From assembly GCA_946537305.1 (NCBI GenBank), contig CAMNFR010000020.1:1-38348 (forward strand): DNA of 38,348 bases, read 5' to 3'. The notes below the pieces were generated by a model, which was not told the DNA's origin, searched no databases, and was given only the letters and a program-made list of their open reading frames with translations. Shown here one piece after another: positions 28,994 through 38,348 of this stretch; the first letter of the stretch is position 1, and every line of letters begins with the position of its first letter. This DNA comes from an uncultured Lachnospiraceae bacterium. GTDB taxonomy: Bacteria > Bacillota > Clostridia > Lachnospirales > Lachnospiraceae. Made by a program: the position numbers and the translations under genes.

Positions 28994-31327
28994 ATGGCAG
29001 TTATTACCAAGTTATTCAATTCAGATGAGAAAACCTGGCAGGGCGAGTTCTATCGCAACCTGTTTGGCGATGAATACGATGGTATCAGTGTAGATAGAAG
29101 CACAGATGGTTATACACGCGGAATTCTGTTTGAACATAAGACTAATATCCAGAGTTATGGCGAGTCGAAAGCCCTTGGGCAGGCGCTGATTTATCTAACG
29201 CGTTTCAACCGTGATGGCATTCCGGTTCCGGCAAAGATTTGCCTTGTCGGTCAGGAAGAGCAGAAATGCTATATCTACGACACGGCAAATTACATGCACA
29301 TCGTAAATGACATTCCGAAATACGCCAACATGAAGGCTTCAGATGGCATTCCAGGCTTCTCTGCCGGAAGCAGAACGGATCTGATTTCATTTGACATGAG
29401 CAACCCTCTTCGTGGGATGCTTGACGTTCTGAGGTTTGTTCAGCAGGCTCCGCAGACTGTGAAGGTGGATATCAACGTCCATAACGTATATGGCTGGGCG
29501 TCATATTACTACGACCACGCTGCAGAGTATAAGCAGAAGCCTGAAAAGAAGAAGTTCTTCGAGGAACTGCGTGATCCAAAGGGAACGCTCGAAGCATTCA
29601 TCAATCCTTGGACCGGTAAAGAGACTGACTTCAAGTATATCATGGACATCCTTAACGACCCGATGACACAGAAGAAGCTTGGGTCCTTCTATACGCCCCC
29701 TGAATATGCCCGCAAAGCAACGGAACTTGTGCGGAAGGCTATCGAACGTGTTCCTACAGGGAATGATTACGTCATCATCGACAGGTGTGCCGGAACGGGC
29801 AATTTGGAAATGTATCTTGATGACGGTGGGGAAGATATTCTGTCCCACGTTATTGTCAGTACGTATGAACTGAAGGAATGGATGGTATTGAAAGATCGTT
29901 ATAACGGTCGTGTTCGGTATATCATTCCGCCCGTACCCGCCAACCCTAACGATTTACCCTCGCTTAACGAAGAGGGATTTTTGTCTGGAGCGAACGCGTT
30001 AACTCGGGATATCATTGACAATCCGGAAGTGAGGAAGTATCTGGACAATCCGAAATGCACGATTATCCTGTTCGAAAATCCGCCCTATATTGAGTCCAAC
30101 GGAACAACCGGCGTGAAGAGTGACTGGAAATCCGGCTGTGTAGTGGCAGAAATGCGAAAAGAGGTCTCTGGACAAGCTCTAAATGAAATGGGCAACGCAT
30201 TTATCTGGTCCGCATTCAAATATTTTCTTCGTCAACCTACAGATAGTTACATTGTGTTCAGTCCGGTAAAGTACTGGAAAGCCCAGCATCTGGTTAGCAA
30301 AAAGTTTATGGGAGGATATGGCTTCAATCGACGGCATTTTCACACCAACATTGACGCATGTATCATGGTAGCATGGTGGTCGAATGAGCCGGACTTTACA
30401 TCAAAGCAAATCGTTTTAGACGGATTCGATTTAACTCACGATAGAAACTACTCTGAATGCATCCACCTTCCAGTAAAACAGATAAATGCACTAATGAGCG
30501 AATATTATGATTTGTCGCCATTTTCATCGTATACACTAGATGGAATTGCTTGCGAGTTGAATGGCTCTGAGTGCTTTACCTCTGCCAAGGTTCGCGTGAA
30601 GAAAATTTACAGTGATGAAATGGTTGGATATCTTGTTGCAAACGGTACTGGTTTTGATAATCCCGACCTGAATTCTGCTCTCGTGAGAGTCGGGAGATAC
30701 GACTCTCACGGCTTCTTTCTGAGCCGTGAGAGGTTCGTGGAGAAGTTACCATTATTCTGTGCATCAAGATATATTACTTATAACAGAAAATGGACAGAAC
30801 GCGCCAGAATTATGAAATCCGCTGATAAAAAGGCACAATTTGATGCAGATACGAAATCGGGTGCCAATGTAGATTTTCTCAAAAAATGTCTGATATTTTC
30901 ATGTTTTGAACCGCAGAATCATTGTCGTTCTCTTCACGGATCTGACGGTCGTTTCTATCGCAACGAACTCTGCTTCGATAATCTGGACGGAAAGACTACT
31001 CTTGCACGCGAGAAACTGGAAGAGTTTATCGCAAAAGGATATGTACTGACATACGAAGAACAGTCTCTGTTTGAGAAGTGGATTGACATTCTGAAAAAAG
31101 TACATGAGACTGATGAGTATAATCCGGAGTTCACTTATGGATTGTATCAGATCGATGAAGAAATCAACATTAAAGTACAGCAGGGTGTAAAGAAGGATGG
31201 AAGTCCGAACATGGTCACAAAGTATGGAGATCTGAATAATCTGATTAAGGACCTGAAAGGTATGGTCAAGAACTATTACCTGAACAACCTTGTCGATACG
31301 CTGTTCGAATACGAATTCCTGAAATAA
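28994..31327 (+). CDS. N6-adenine DNA methyltransferase with nuclease-like N-terminal domain (Eco57I / type IIG-like)
   Basis: The protein has 777 residues. Residues 1-100 look like a PD-(D/E)xK nuclease domain: Asp38, Glu47-His-Lys49 (GILFEHK) and Gln63 (LGQAL). The helical region to residue 225 leads into the methylase: GSFYTPPEYARKATELV (from 230), motif I DRCAGTGN (263-270) and the catalytic NPPY (362-365), which marks N6-adenine methylation. The last 300 residues would hold target recognition. The layout suggests a restriction-modification enzyme in one chain, though at 777 residues it is shorter than usual type IIG enzymes (about 900 or more). GAGAGAGG precedes ATG 28994. It is separate from and convergent with the type I operon, so it may be an independent system. 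It may instead be a methyltransferase with a degenerate nuclease part. Confidence 0.82.
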   Translation: MAVITKLFNSDEKTWQGEFYRNLFGDEYDGISVDRSTDGYTRGILFEHKTNIQSYGESKALGQALIYLTRFNRDGIPVPAKICLVGQEEQKCYIYDTANYMHIVNDIPKYANMKASDGIPGFSAGSRTDLISFDMSNPLRGMLDVLRFVQQAPQTVKVDINVHNVYGWASYYYDHAAEYKQKPEKKKFFEELRDPKGTLEAFINPWTGKETDFKYIMDILNDPMTQKKLGSFYTPPEYARKATELVRKAIERVPTGNDYVIIDRCAGTGNLEMYLDDGGEDILSHVIVSTYELKEWMVLKDRYNGRVRYIIPPVPANPNDLPSLNEEGFLSGANALTRDIIDNPEVRKYLDNPKCTIILFENPPYIESNGTTGVKSDWKSGCVVAEMRKEVSGQALNEMGNAFIWSAFKYFLRQPTDSYIVFSPVKYWKAQHLVSKKFMGGYGFNRRHFHTNIDACIMVAWWSNEPDFTSKQIVLDGFDLTHDRNYSECIHLPVKQINALMSEYYDLSPFSSYTLDGIACELNGSECFTSAKVRVKKIYSDEMVGYLVANGTGFDNPDLNSALVRVGRYDSHGFFLSRERFVEKLPLFCASRYITYNRKWTERARIMKSADKKAQFDADTKSGANVDFLKKCLIFSCFEPQNHCRSLHGSDGRFYRNELCFDNLDGKTTLAREKLEEFIAKGYVLTYEEQSLFEKWIDILKKVHETDEYNPEFTYGLYQIDEEINIKVQQGVKKDGSPNMVTKYGDLNNLIKDLKGMVKNYYLNNLVDTLFEYEFLK

Positions 31328-31357
31328 ATCCGAGATACTTTGGGTTTTCGCAGAATC

Positions 31358-31389
31358 AAAAAAGTCGTCAGGTTTCTTAACCTGGCGGC
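31358..31389 (-). terminator. Hairpin with T run on the minus strand
   Basis: GTCGTCAGGTT at 31364-31374 pairs with AACCTGGCGGC at 31379-31389 (two G-U pairs) around TCTT. On the minus strand it is followed by TTTTTT (31358-31363). It would back up the terminator at 31446-31480. Confidence 0.6.
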
Positions 31390-31445
31390 TATATTCAGAT
31401 CAATTCATCACACTAAAGTTGGGAGTCCCCCAAAAAGTAACTCAC

Positions 31446-31480
31446 CAAAAAGAGACAGGGTCACCTGTCTCTTGCTTTTT
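31446..31480. terminator. Bidirectional terminator between the methyltransferase and the XRE gene
   Basis: A perfect 9-bp stem (AGAGACAGG at 31451-31459, CCTGTCTCT at 31464-31472) has a 4-base loop. TGCTTTTT follows on the plus strand and TTTTGG on the minus strand. The stop codon of the XRE gene lies within the hairpin. Confidence 0.8.
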
Positions 31481-31934
31481 CCTGCTTTTCCTCTACTGGA
31501 GCTTCATGGCCGTCAGCAACAATGTCCACGAAGGTGAATCCTCTACGTGTTGTTCTTTCATAGGCCCATTCACAACTGATAACGCCCCGATCAACTAACA
31601 AAATAGAACGAATCGGCTCCCCGGCAGCATCATAATGACGGTTTACTAGGATACTGTTTGCACCGTTATAACATACCAGACAATCGTCAACTCTGGTTAC
31701 TGCTATTTTGTCCGGTGGTAACCCTACTGCCGCCATGTAGTACAACCAATATTTGATTGCAATGTTTTGTGAACCATTTTCTATGCGTTGGACAGTTGCA
31801 ACACTTATGTCGACGCCCATGGAATCAAGTATCCAATCCACTATCCCCGCCTGTGTTAGCCCGCGTTCTTCTCTACGCATTCGAAGCCTATCCCCCAGAC
31901 ATTGTGTATATAACAAGATGTGATCTGCGCTCAT
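31461..31934 (-). CDS. XRE-family DNA-binding regulator
   Basis: The 157-residue protein has an N-terminal helix-turn-helix (residues 10-70): LGDRLRMRREERGLTQAGIVDWILDSMGVDISVATVQRIENGSQ. The insert between helices is longer than usual, as in some phage and plasmid regulators. The C-terminal half (VTRVDDCLVCYNGANSILVNRHYD, ILLVDRGVISCEWAYERTTRRGFTFVDIV) is beta-rich and unrecognised; it could bind a ligand. A GAGGGG site precedes ATG 31934 on the minus strand. It lies 30 bases behind the duplicated-motif gene and is probably co-transcribed with it. It is a candidate for control of the island genes, for example through the 13-bp elements before symE and the methyltransferase gene. Confidence 0.8.
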   Translation of the reverse strand: MSADHILLYTQCLGDRLRMRREERGLTQAGIVDWILDSMGVDISVATVQRIENGSQNIAIKYWLYYMAAVGLPPDKIAVTRVDDCLVCYNGANSILVNRHYDAAGEPIRSILLVDRGVISCEWAYERTTRRGFTFVDIVADGHEAPVEEKQEKARDR

Positions 31935-31964
31935 GGCACGCCCCTCTTACTATGATGATAATAC

Positions 31965-32522
31965 TTATATGTGACTCATGAGATCATGAGATATGGAGAT
32001 ACCCTCTGATATCATATTGACACGACTCATTGTCGGCGGGTAGTGATCAGCACTTAGCACACCACCCGGGCGTGCCCCCTGCACCTCCTCTGGCATAATA
32101 CTCTTCGTGCTGTCCGGAATCACTTCGATTCTGCCCTCATCGAGCCACGTACTATGAGATTCCGTACTCTGGTCCTCTGCTTGAAACTCCAACATGTACT
32201 GAGCGCTGGCAACTAAAAAGGTCATACGCCCTACACATGTACCTTTTACGCCTGTAATCTTGTCACGGCAGAACTGTCCAAAGAAATGTGGCTGTGTGTA
32301 CTCAGGAGGATTGATGCCCTCCAGTCCGATATAATCAGTAACCTCTACCAGGGATCGGGGGAAGAAAAACTCTGAATGAGCTTTTAGACTGGGATTTGTC
32401 GCCTTTGGCTGCAATACCACTTGCGTGCAACCATACATCCATTCTACTACTGCGATACAAACCCCTGTAAAGCCCGTGATCTGATCTTGATACTGCCGCC
32501 CCATCATCTCAAATACGTTCAT
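31965..32522 (-). CDS. Phage/plasmid-type small protein with a duplicated DxITG motif
   Basis: The 185-residue protein contains two copies of a short beta module. Residues 7-41 read GRQYQDQITGFTGVCIAVVE and so on to LQPKA. Residues 82-117 read GQFCRDKITGVKGTCVGRMT and so on to FQAED. Each has the pattern (K/R)-x-x-D-x-ITG-x-x-G followed by two strands. WLDEGRIEVI (126-135) ends the second module. Proteins with this module are found on Gram-positive phages and plasmids, but I know no function for them. There is no signal peptide. AAAGGAG precedes ATG 32522, and a promoter lies 50 bases upstream. It heads the operon with the XRE regulator. Confidence 0.7.
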   Translation of the reverse strand: MNVFEMMGRQYQDQITGFTGVCIAVVEWMYGCTQVVLQPKATNPSLKAHSEFFFPRSLVEVTDYIGLEGINPPEYTQPHFFGQFCRDKITGVKGTCVGRMTFLVASAQYMLEFQAEDQSTESHSTWLDEGRIEVIPDSTKSIMPEEVQGARPGGVLSADHYPPTMSRVNMISEGISISHDLMSHI

Positions 32523-32572
32523 GTTGCTTCTCCTTTCTAATTGAGGATATTTGCCTATAAAGTCTCTGAACT

Positions 32573-32602
32573 ATTATATTTATAGTAGGTGGTGGGAGAC
32601 AA
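32573..32602 (-). promoter_or_regulatory. Promoter of the duplicated-motif/XRE operon (minus strand)
   Basis: Read on the minus strand, TTGTCT (32597-32602) and a perfect TATAAT (32573-32578) are 18 bases apart. Confidence 0.65.
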
Positions 32603-32758
32603 TAGCTCAGAAGCAGTTTTTTTGCCGTGCGTGCGATTATTTGACGTGTAATATCCATATTCGCTAAACTTAGAGAAAGGCGGTAAGGGCAGACATGTGC
32701 TGAAAACTCTCTTCATATGGATTTTGAAAAGATGAACTGAGGTTTTTAGGTTATTAGC

Positions 32759-32798
32759 AGAACCCCTTCCAGACACTTTAGTGCGTAGAAGGGGTTCT
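32759..32798 (-). terminator. Inverted repeat after hsdR, possible terminator
   Basis: AGAACCCCTTC at 32759-32769 pairs perfectly with GAAGGGGTTCT at 32788-32798, with a small inner stem (CAC, GTG). No good T run follows on the minus strand, so termination is only likely. Between this repeat and 32523 I see only the promoter above and no gene. Confidence 0.45.
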
Positions 32799-32819
32799 TG
32801 GCAACTTGATCGTTTTTAG

Positions 32820-35800
32820 TTATGTGCTTTGCGAATTCAACTCTTGGTATATTCCTTGTGCGAGAGCTGCCATTACAGCTTTGTATTTGTCTGGATCCTG
32901 GAAAAGAGAGGTAAATGCCTCTGTCGAATCCATATACGCCTTCTGTGCCGCTGCATCAAAAGCTTTAGGGAAAATACTGGTCATAAACATCATTTGTCCG
33001 TCACTCTTAACTGATTTGCGTAGCTTTTCATCTTTGACAAGCTGTTCGTGGAGTGTCCGAATGATAACCTTGTCTGCATCGGTGAAGTTACCCTTATATT
33101 CTTCGTTGATTTGCTCGATGATTTCGTCCAATGGTGATTTCTTTTCTTCACTACCACCTGTAACCCTTAATGATGGAGGAATCAGGCCAACATCCTTCTT
33201 CGGGTCTAACTCGATAGCCCCTTCAAAGGTTTTCTCCAATTTGTAGTATTCGAGTTTCACTTTGTTCCCGAGATCAAACGGAGTGACTGGATCCTTCGGT
33301 AACAGGCGATAAAGGTAGGAGCAGAAAATGAATTCCCGGTGTAGATCTTTGTCAAACATACGGGCAATCTGTGTGATGAATCCGTAGTGGCGAACAAATC
33401 CTTTTACCAACTTTCTGAATTTTATCCTCTGGGATGCATCAGACATGGCATTGTACTTATTGGCTACAGGAAGCAAGGCGTTTGTAATCTTCCCCTGAAT
33501 GCTTTCAACACGCTTGTCTGTCAAGTATATATTTGCAACCTTATCTACGTCTGTTTGATCGTAAAGGTGGAACTCATGAAGTTCTCTCTGAGTTGTGTAA
33601 ATGCGATCCACATCTGTTTCTTCAACGAGAATCGTCTCCTTATAGAAGGGCTCGAATGCCTCGCGGATCTCCTCAGCAGTATTTACGAAGTCCAGCACAA
33701 AAGTATCCTCTTTGCCAGGGAAGATGCGGTTCAAACGACTCAGCGTCTGGACTGCTTTCACATCTTTCAACTTCTTGTCAACGATCATCGTATGAAGCAG
33801 AGGCTCGTCAAAACCAGTCTGATATTTTTCAGCGACAACCAAAATGTTACCTTCATCATGAAACACCTGCTTTGTCTGTGCTTCCGTCACATGATGTCCG
33901 TTTGAATCGACGTTCATGCCGGATTCAGTATATTCAGGCCCCCCAACCTCGTCGGGGTCTTTGAGAGAACCAGAGAAAGCAACAAAGATTCTGTCATCGT
34001 AACCGTTTGCATCAATATAAGTTTTAATTTCATGATAGTAGCGAACAGCAGCCAGACGGGATGCAGTTACGACCATCATTTTGCCCTTCCCACCGATTTT
34101 TTTCTTGGTGATATCACGGTATGTCTCAACAATGATTGCTGCTTTCTGTTGAAGGTTGTGCGGGTGCAGTTCTTCAAAGCGCTTAATAGTTCTTAACGCC
34201 TTTGTAGAAGGCACCTCAGGGTTATCAGGAGTGTTCTTGGCAATTTCATAGCACATTTTATATGTGCAGTAATTTTGAAGGACATCCAGAATGAAGCCTT
34301 CCTCTATCGCCTGACGCATGGAATACACGTGGAAAGGCGCGTAACCGCCCTCATATGGCGTTCCAAACAGTTCAAGGGTAGCCGCCTTGGGTGTCGCCGT
34401 AAAGGCGAAATAAGACAGGTTTTTATGCTTTCCCTGCGATATCAGTTCCTGAACCAAACGGTCTTCTTTGGTTTCGCGCTCGTCCTCGTCACAGTTCTCG
34501 ATTTCTTCATATTCCTTCAGGGCGTCAGACTTATCTGCAAGTGCATATTTCAACTTCATTGCGGACTGGCCCGTCTGAGAACTGTGCGCCTCATCGATGA
34601 TGACGGCGAAGTTTTTCCCGGAGGTCTCGTCTACTTCCTTGTAAATAACAGGGAACTTCTGCAGAGTCGTGACAATAATGCGCTTACCGGCATTGACAGC
34701 TTCCAAAAGGTCTCTGGAATTTTTCTTCTCATCAATCGTGACAACAGAGCCGAGAGTATGATCAAAACCGTTGATTGTATTCTGGAGCTGTGCGTCCAGG
34801 ACCTTACGGTCGGTTACAATCACAACGGATGTAAAGATCGGCGTGTTCAAGTTATCGTGGAGCGATGCAAGACGATATGCCGTCCATGCGATGCTGTTGG
34901 ATTTCCCGGAACCAGCGCTGTGTTGTACGAGATAGCTTCTGCCAGGACCGTTTGCCTTTACGTCAGCAATCATCTTACGGACCACGTCCAACTGGTGGAA
35001 ACGAGGGAAAATGACCTTTTTCAAAGTAATCGTCTTTTTCTCGCCTGTAATTTTGTCGTGAATAGTCTCGGTGCTTACATCATAAGAGATAAACTTCTGA
35101 ATAATGTCCAGAAGGCTGTCTTTCTGAAGAATGTTCTCCCAGAAATACGCTGTTACATATCCACCATTGGGGTCCTGCGGGTTGCCGGCGCCGCCGTCTA
35201 CGCCTGGACCATTAGAGCCCTGGTTGAAAGGCAGGAAGAAAGTCTTTTCTTTCTTCAATTCTGTTGTCATCCATACTTCGTACAGATCGGCACAGAAGAA
35301 TGCGAGAATTCTGTGGTTCAGCTTGAACGCCGGCTCCCTCGGATCACGGTCATTCATCCACTGTGTTTTTGCATTGTCGACGCTCTGTCCGGTAAGTTGA
35401 TTTTTCAGCTCGATGGCAATAACAGGAATACCGTTCACTGCAAGCATCATATCCACGCTGTTGTTGTTCGTCTGGGAATAATGCCACTGGCGAATGCACT
35501 GGCAGATATTCTGATCGTAGTGTTTCTGCGCCATTTCGTTCAGCGTGGTTTCTGGTTTAAAATAGCACACCCGGAAGAGAATTCCACGATGTTTGAAGCC
35601 GTGTCTTAAAACGGCGATCAGACCATCGGCACGAACGGCATTCTCAAACACCTTATAGAACGCCTGCTTCGGATTAGCTCCGGCAGACTTAATAAATCTG
35701 GTCCATTCGCCAGGCTGGGAGATTGATACAAAATGTGTCAGTGTATCGATGTCCAATGCCATGTCGATGGAGTTTTTATAACCGCTGTCATCGGCTTTCT

Positions 35801-35870
35801 GCCATCCTCCTATTGGAGAGATGAGGGAAGCCTCAATATCGGATTCAAACTGTTTTTCCGTATCTGACAT
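32820..35870 (-). CDS. hsdR: Type I restriction endonuclease subunit R
   Basis: The protein has 1016 residues. The N-terminal nuclease domain shows [19 protein letters not shown], placing Asp140, Glu154 and Lys156 as the PD-(D/E)xK site. The superfamily 2 translocase follows, with Walker A HSAGSGKS (317-324), DEAH (426-429), [14 protein letters not shown] and [13 protein letters not shown] as motif VI. The C-terminal region of about 200 residues is helical and binds the methylase core. HsdR pumps DNA toward the complex and cuts at a distance when both strands are unmethylated. Its ATG has an AGGAGG site inside the tail of the upstream DUF262 gene, with one base between the genes. HsdR depends on HsdM and HsdS, of which only part of HsdS is in the window. 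Confidence 0.95.
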   Translation of the reverse strand: MSDTEKQFESDIEASLISPIGGWQKADDSGYKNSIDMALDIDTLTHFVSISQPGEWTRFIKSAGANPKQAFYKVFENAVRADGLIAVLRHGFKHRGILFRVCYFKPETTLNEMAQKHYDQNICQCIRQWHYSQTNNNSVDMMLAVNGIPVIAIELKNQLTGQSVDNAKTQWMNDRDPREPAFKLNHRILAFFCADLYEVWMTTELKKEKTFFLPFNQGSNGPGVDGGAGNPQDPNGGYVTAYFWENILQKDSLLDIIQKFISYDVSTETIHDKITGEKKTITLKKVIFPRFHQLDVVRKMIADVKANGPGRSYLVQHSAGSGKSNSIAWTAYRLASLHDNLNTPIFTSVVIVTDRKVLDAQLQNTINGFDHTLGSVVTIDEKKNSRDLLEAVNAGKRIIVTTLQKFPVIYKEVDETSGKNFAVIIDEAHSSQTGQSAMKLKYALADKSDALKEYEEIENCDEDERETKEDRLVQELISQGKHKNLSYFAFTATPKAATLELFGTPYEGGYAPFHVYSMRQAIEEGFILDVLQNYCTYKMCYEIAKNTPDNPEVPSTKALRTIKRFEELHPHNLQQKAAIIVETYRDITKKKIGGKGKMMVVTASRLAAVRYYHEIKTYIDANGYDDRIFVAFSGSLKDPDEVGGPEYTESGMNVDSNGHHVTEAQTKQVFHDEGNILVVAEKYQTGFDEPLLHTMIVDKKLKDVKAVQTLSRLNRIFPGKEDTFVLDFVNTAEEIREAFEPFYKETILVEETDVDRIYTTQRELHEFHLYDQTDVDKVANIYLTDKRVESIQGKITNALLPVANKYNAMSDASQRIKFRKLVKGFVRHYGFITQIARMFDKDLHREFIFCSYLYRLLPKDPVTPFDLGNKVKLEYYKLEKTFEGAIELDPKKDVGLIPPSLRVTGGSEEKKSPLDEIIEQINEEYKGNFTDADKVIIRTLHEQLVKDEKLRKSVKSDGQMMFMTSIFPKAFDAAAQKAYMDSTEAFTSLFQDPDKYKAVMAALAQGIYQELNSQST

Positions 35871-35871
35871 T

Positions 35872-37623
35872 TTATACCTCCTGAATAATCAGGTCATTAT
35901 CTTTTACGTACTGTATGAATGCATCGATAATGCCTGCTTTTCTGCTAATGATATCCGTTTCAGTAAAATCTACAACATCCCTGCCCATATCGAGCAGTTC
36001 TCGGTTACTGGTGCCTTCCTTTTTACGCCCTTTGGCGTTTACGTATCCATCGTAGTATTTCTTCTTGTCAGTGAAGCGATAGTCGGCTGCGCGGATATTT
36101 ATGCTCTTTTCCAGAAGGGCCTTATTGCCGAGCGACTCAAGGTTGCGCTTATTCTTCAGGGATTTCTCCACTTCCTGCCGTTTACGTGCGAAGATGTGTT
36201 CTATCTCGAGTCTTGTATCTAGTTTCCACAGCGGCTGAAGTTCATTCTGGAACGCCCACCATGCCAGCATGGACTTTGTGATAGGACGCCCGTTGGTGAA
36301 CTCATAGTTGTCCAGAACATTTCTCAATTCGCTCTCTCTGAACTTATAGTCTTTGAAGCTGATAGGTTCATCATTTACAATACCGATCATTTCCGGATAC
36401 GCCGGAGTTCGGAGTGCGTTCACACCCGGATGCAGAAATGCGTATGCGAAAATGAAGGCAGTAATCTTGTCGAGAAACGCATACAGGACATTGTCATCGA
36501 GCCTGCCTTCCTCGTTTTTATTCTGCATGAAGAATACAGAAAGCAGGTACGCCCACATGCCGTTTGGAGCATAGTTCAGGACGAACAGCTTTCGAAGCAC
36601 TCGCTCAGAGAATACATCTTTATCTTGGTTTGAGACATCATTCCAAAACATTGCCAGGGCTTCGAGATCACCCATGGTCACGTCACGCTTAAGGATGGCA
36701 TATTTGTTTCTCTCGTAGAACTTACGCAGAGCTTCAGTGGTAGTACTTCTTATTCCGAGAACCGCTCTTTCGTAGTACATGTAACGGGTAAAGAGTTCGT
36801 CAAGAGGAGTGCCGGATATCGGATTAAAAATTTTTCCGCTGATTTCTTCAAGGGATTTCCATCTTTTGATGAACTCGTCCTTCTCGCCTTTGTCGGAATA
36901 GAACTTGTACAGCTGTGCCTTGAAGATATCCGCATCGGACAAGGGTTTACCTCTGTCGTTCAGTGTCGAGAAGATACGTAGAGCGGTGTCTTGCGACTCG
37001 GCTTCGATCGGCAGCAATATACAATTGTTCAGAATACGGGTGGGCAGGTATGCAAAATACGACGGGTATCCTTCCAGAAATTCGTTGATCTTGGACTGGA
37101 AGAAACGATATGTTCTTGCATACTTGCTTTTCTGCTTGTCGTTTACATCGCCGGTTTTCAAAATGCTGAGGAATTCTTCCTTGTCCTCATCCGTCGAGAC
37201 CTCGGAGTCAATCTTCAACTGGTTGGTGTCGGCATTGCCAAATTCGTCTGTTTTCCAGATGCATTTTGCTATCACTTCCCGCGTGCTCTTGGAGTTGGAA
37301 TCCTGCATGTTTTTGAAACGGGAGTAGAATGCCCTTAGCAGCAACATAAGCGTTGTAAGACGCTGCTGGCCGTCGATAATCTCAAGCTTACCGTTGCTGT
37401 TCTTAAACGTAACAATCGGTCCAAGGAAATATTCGTCGTTATCCTTGTCGAACTTGGAATAATCGTTGTCCGGGAACGCGAAGGTGAAGATGTCATCCCA
37501 TAAGGTCTGGCATTCGTCGTCGCCCCATGCATAGGGACGCTGGTAATCTGGAATCAGGAAGTCCGATTTCTTGTTTTCGAACAGTTCCTTGATTGTTTGT
37601 TGGTCGATATTAAGCTTTGACAT
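35872..37623 (-). CDS. GmrSD-like DUF262 / DUF1524 (HNH) protein
   Basis: The 583-residue protein begins with a DUF262 domain: [20 protein letters not shown], then the ParB-like nucleotide-handling motif DGQQRLTT (84-91) and [21 protein letters not shown]. The C-terminal part is DUF1524 with an HNH-type nuclease: [10 protein letters not shown] (His476) and [16 protein letters not shown]. The two domains together form the single-chain version of GmrSD, a type IV enzyme that cuts DNA carrying modified bases and needs NTP. Here it sits inside a type I operon, sharing one base with the hsdS stop (TAATG) and followed at once by hsdR, so all three are coupled. It could broaden defence to modified phage DNA or serve the type I complex. 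Confidence 0.9.
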   Translation of the reverse strand: MSKLNIDQQTIKELFENKKSDFLIPDYQRPYAWGDDECQTLWDDIFTFAFPDNDYSKFDKDNDEYFLGPIVTFKNSNGKLEIIDGQQRLTTLMLLLRAFYSRFKNMQDSNSKSTREVIAKCIWKTDEFGNADTNQLKIDSEVSTDEDKEEFLSILKTGDVNDKQKSKYARTYRFFQSKINEFLEGYPSYFAYLPTRILNNCILLPIEAESQDTALRIFSTLNDRGKPLSDADIFKAQLYKFYSDKGEKDEFIKRWKSLEEISGKIFNPISGTPLDELFTRYMYYERAVLGIRSTTTEALRKFYERNKYAILKRDVTMGDLEALAMFWNDVSNQDKDVFSERVLRKLFVLNYAPNGMWAYLLSVFFMQNKNEEGRLDDNVLYAFLDKITAFIFAYAFLHPGVNALRTPAYPEMIGIVNDEPISFKDYKFRESELRNVLDNYEFTNGRPITKSMLAWWAFQNELQPLWKLDTRLEIEHIFARKRQEVEKSLKNKRNLESLGNKALLEKSINIRAADYRFTDKKKYYDGYVNAKGRKKEGTSNRELLDMGRDVVDFTETDIISRKAGIIDAFIQYVKDNDLIIQEV

Positions 37624-38348
37624 TATGAGATCCTCCGCTTTCCAGTTACTACCTCATAAATGAGTGATTTCTTATATGCTTGCAGGTCATCGATAAGAGC
37701 CTGCTTTTCTGAGATGAGAGCGTCATATTTATGTACGCTATCATTTAGATGATTTACAATTCGTTCCTGTTCGCTTCTTTCGGGAAGTGCAACATAAATG
37801 TTGAATAAATCACTTGTGTACAGCCTCATTAGACCAACTGCAACGCCTGTAATGTATTTCTTAAATTCAGTAATACATGCTGAAGTATGGAATAAATACT
37901 CCAAAAACTTCGGATTCACCTTTTCATTCGCCCGATAGACGGCATAATCAGGACTTACAAGTCCATTATAGTTTGACACAAAGAATACACCCAGATGTGC
38001 TTTTAACTTGTTAAAAACGAGATCGCCGGTCTGAACAATCTTCTGCCCAATGGTAGATGACGCAGGGTTAGCTACCGCAATCATTGCAGACGGGACAACT
38101 CCAAGCACCTGACTGACAGATAACGGTTCTTCCTCGCCTGTCTCTGAACGATTGTTAATCTCAGATAGCAAATACTTGATTCGAATTGCATGCCAAGTGG
38201 ACGGCATTTCACCAATCCATTCCACTCCACTGTCCTTCATCGGGACATTCTTATCCAGTCCTTTCGTCACTGCCTCAAAAATCACAGCCTCCTTCAGTTC
38301 CTTATACTCTTCGATACTGGCTGTAGCCTCTGCGATAATCTCATCAAT
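37623..38348 (-). CDS. hsdS: Type I restriction specificity subunit S (partial, C-terminal part)
   Basis: The frame is open to the window edge, so the start and first target-recognition domain lie outside. The visible 241 residues begin in the central conserved helical spacer (IDEIIAEATASIEEYKELKE, then AVIFEAVTKGLD). The second recognition domain follows, with VPMKDSGVEWIGEMPSTWH, a typical HsdS domain opening, and GDLVFNKLKAHLG. The distal conserved helix is LPERSEQERIVNHLNDSVHKYDALISEKQALIDDLQAYKKSLIYEVVTGKR. HsdS reads one half of the split target with each domain and ties two HsdM copies and HsdR together. It is upstream of, and coupled to, the DUF262 gene. hsdM would be expected just beyond the right edge. 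Confidence 0.93.
   Translation of the reverse strand: MDEIIAEATASIEEYKELKEAVIFEAVTKGLDKNVPMKDSGVEWIGEMPSTWHAIRIKYLLSEINNRSETGEEEPLSVSQVLGVVPSAMIAVANPASSTIGQKIVQTGDLVFNKLKAHLGVFFVSNYNGLVSPDYAVYRANEKVNPKFLEYLFHTSACITEFKKYITGVAVGLMRLYTSDLFNIYVALPERSEQERIVNHLNDSVHKYDALISEKQALIDDLQAYKKSLIYEVVTGKRRIS

Larger units (their letters stand above)
27858..38348. mobile_element. Putative defence-carrying genomic island inserted in comM (right end not in window)
   Basis: The left boundary is set by loss of comM similarity at 27857. From there to the window edge the genes are accessory: a SymE-family protein, an adenine methyltransferase, a small regulator operon and a type I restriction operon with a DUF262/DUF1524 protein. 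Intergenic regions are longer and more AT-rich than in the core. No integrase or transposase is present in the visible part. comM is a known landing site for Tn7-like elements such as the AbaR-type islands of Acinetobacter, which supports but does not prove a similar mechanism here. Confidence 0.7.

Noticed and set aside
32555-32776. Minus-strand frame of 73 codons between hsdR and the duplicated-motif gene
   Set aside because: It overlaps the promoter at 32573-32602 and the inverted repeat at 32759-32798, lacks a ribosome site and matches nothing known.
34275-35609. Long plus-strand open frame of 444 codons opposite hsdR
   Set aside because: It lies wholly inside hsdR in the other strand, has no ribosome site and no family motif. 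hsdR has clear translocase and nuclease motifs.

Overview
The window looks like a chromosome segment of an anaerobic, Gram-positive Clostridia bacterium, probably Lachnospiraceae. It carries pyruvate:ferredoxin oxidoreductase, superoxide reductase, the electron-bifurcating NfnAB pair, a CIRCE-controlled htpG and strong Shine-Dalgarno sites. Several promoters are close to the sigma-A consensus with 17-base spacers. The core part has moderate GC and tightly packed genes.

Layout of the core (1-27857). The end of a pyruvate:ferredoxin oxidoreductase gene is followed by a CcdA-TlpA thioredoxin fusion, an Lgt-like protein and desulfoferrodoxin. Next come a radical SAM protein, a membrane-anchored XRE regulator, a secreted transglutaminase-like protein, an acidic lipoprotein and htpG. 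tmcAL and rpmF lie on the minus strand. An L,D-transpeptidase-like wall protein whose catalytic residues are all replaced precedes a tight operon of alpha/beta hydrolase, dgt, dnaG, trmK and nucleoside kinase. The sigma factor gene usually found next to dnaG is absent there. RNase P RNA, an exported FKBP/trigger-factor-like lipoprotein, a BlaI-type repressor, nfnA-nfnB with a small unknown gene, and comM complete the core.

Island (27858 to at least 38348). comM is cut after about codon 376. Right at the break lies an array of about seven degenerate 42-52 bp repeats built on a TTGTCC(A/G) core. This resembles the multi-site end of a Tn7-like or Tni-type transposon. The cargo is defence-rich: a SymE-family protein, a 35-codon small ORF, a 777-residue adenine methyltransferase with a nuclease-like N-terminus, a small two-gene operon (duplicated-motif protein plus XRE regulator), and a minus-strand type I restriction operon. 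In that operon a GmrSD-like DUF262/DUF1524 nuclease sits between hsdS and hsdR. hsdS runs off the right edge, so hsdM, any transposition genes and the other half of comM, if present, lie outside the window. symE and the methyltransferase share an exact 13-bp element placed 78-80 bp before their start codons, which suggests joint control.

Family assignments come from reading motifs; no database search was run.
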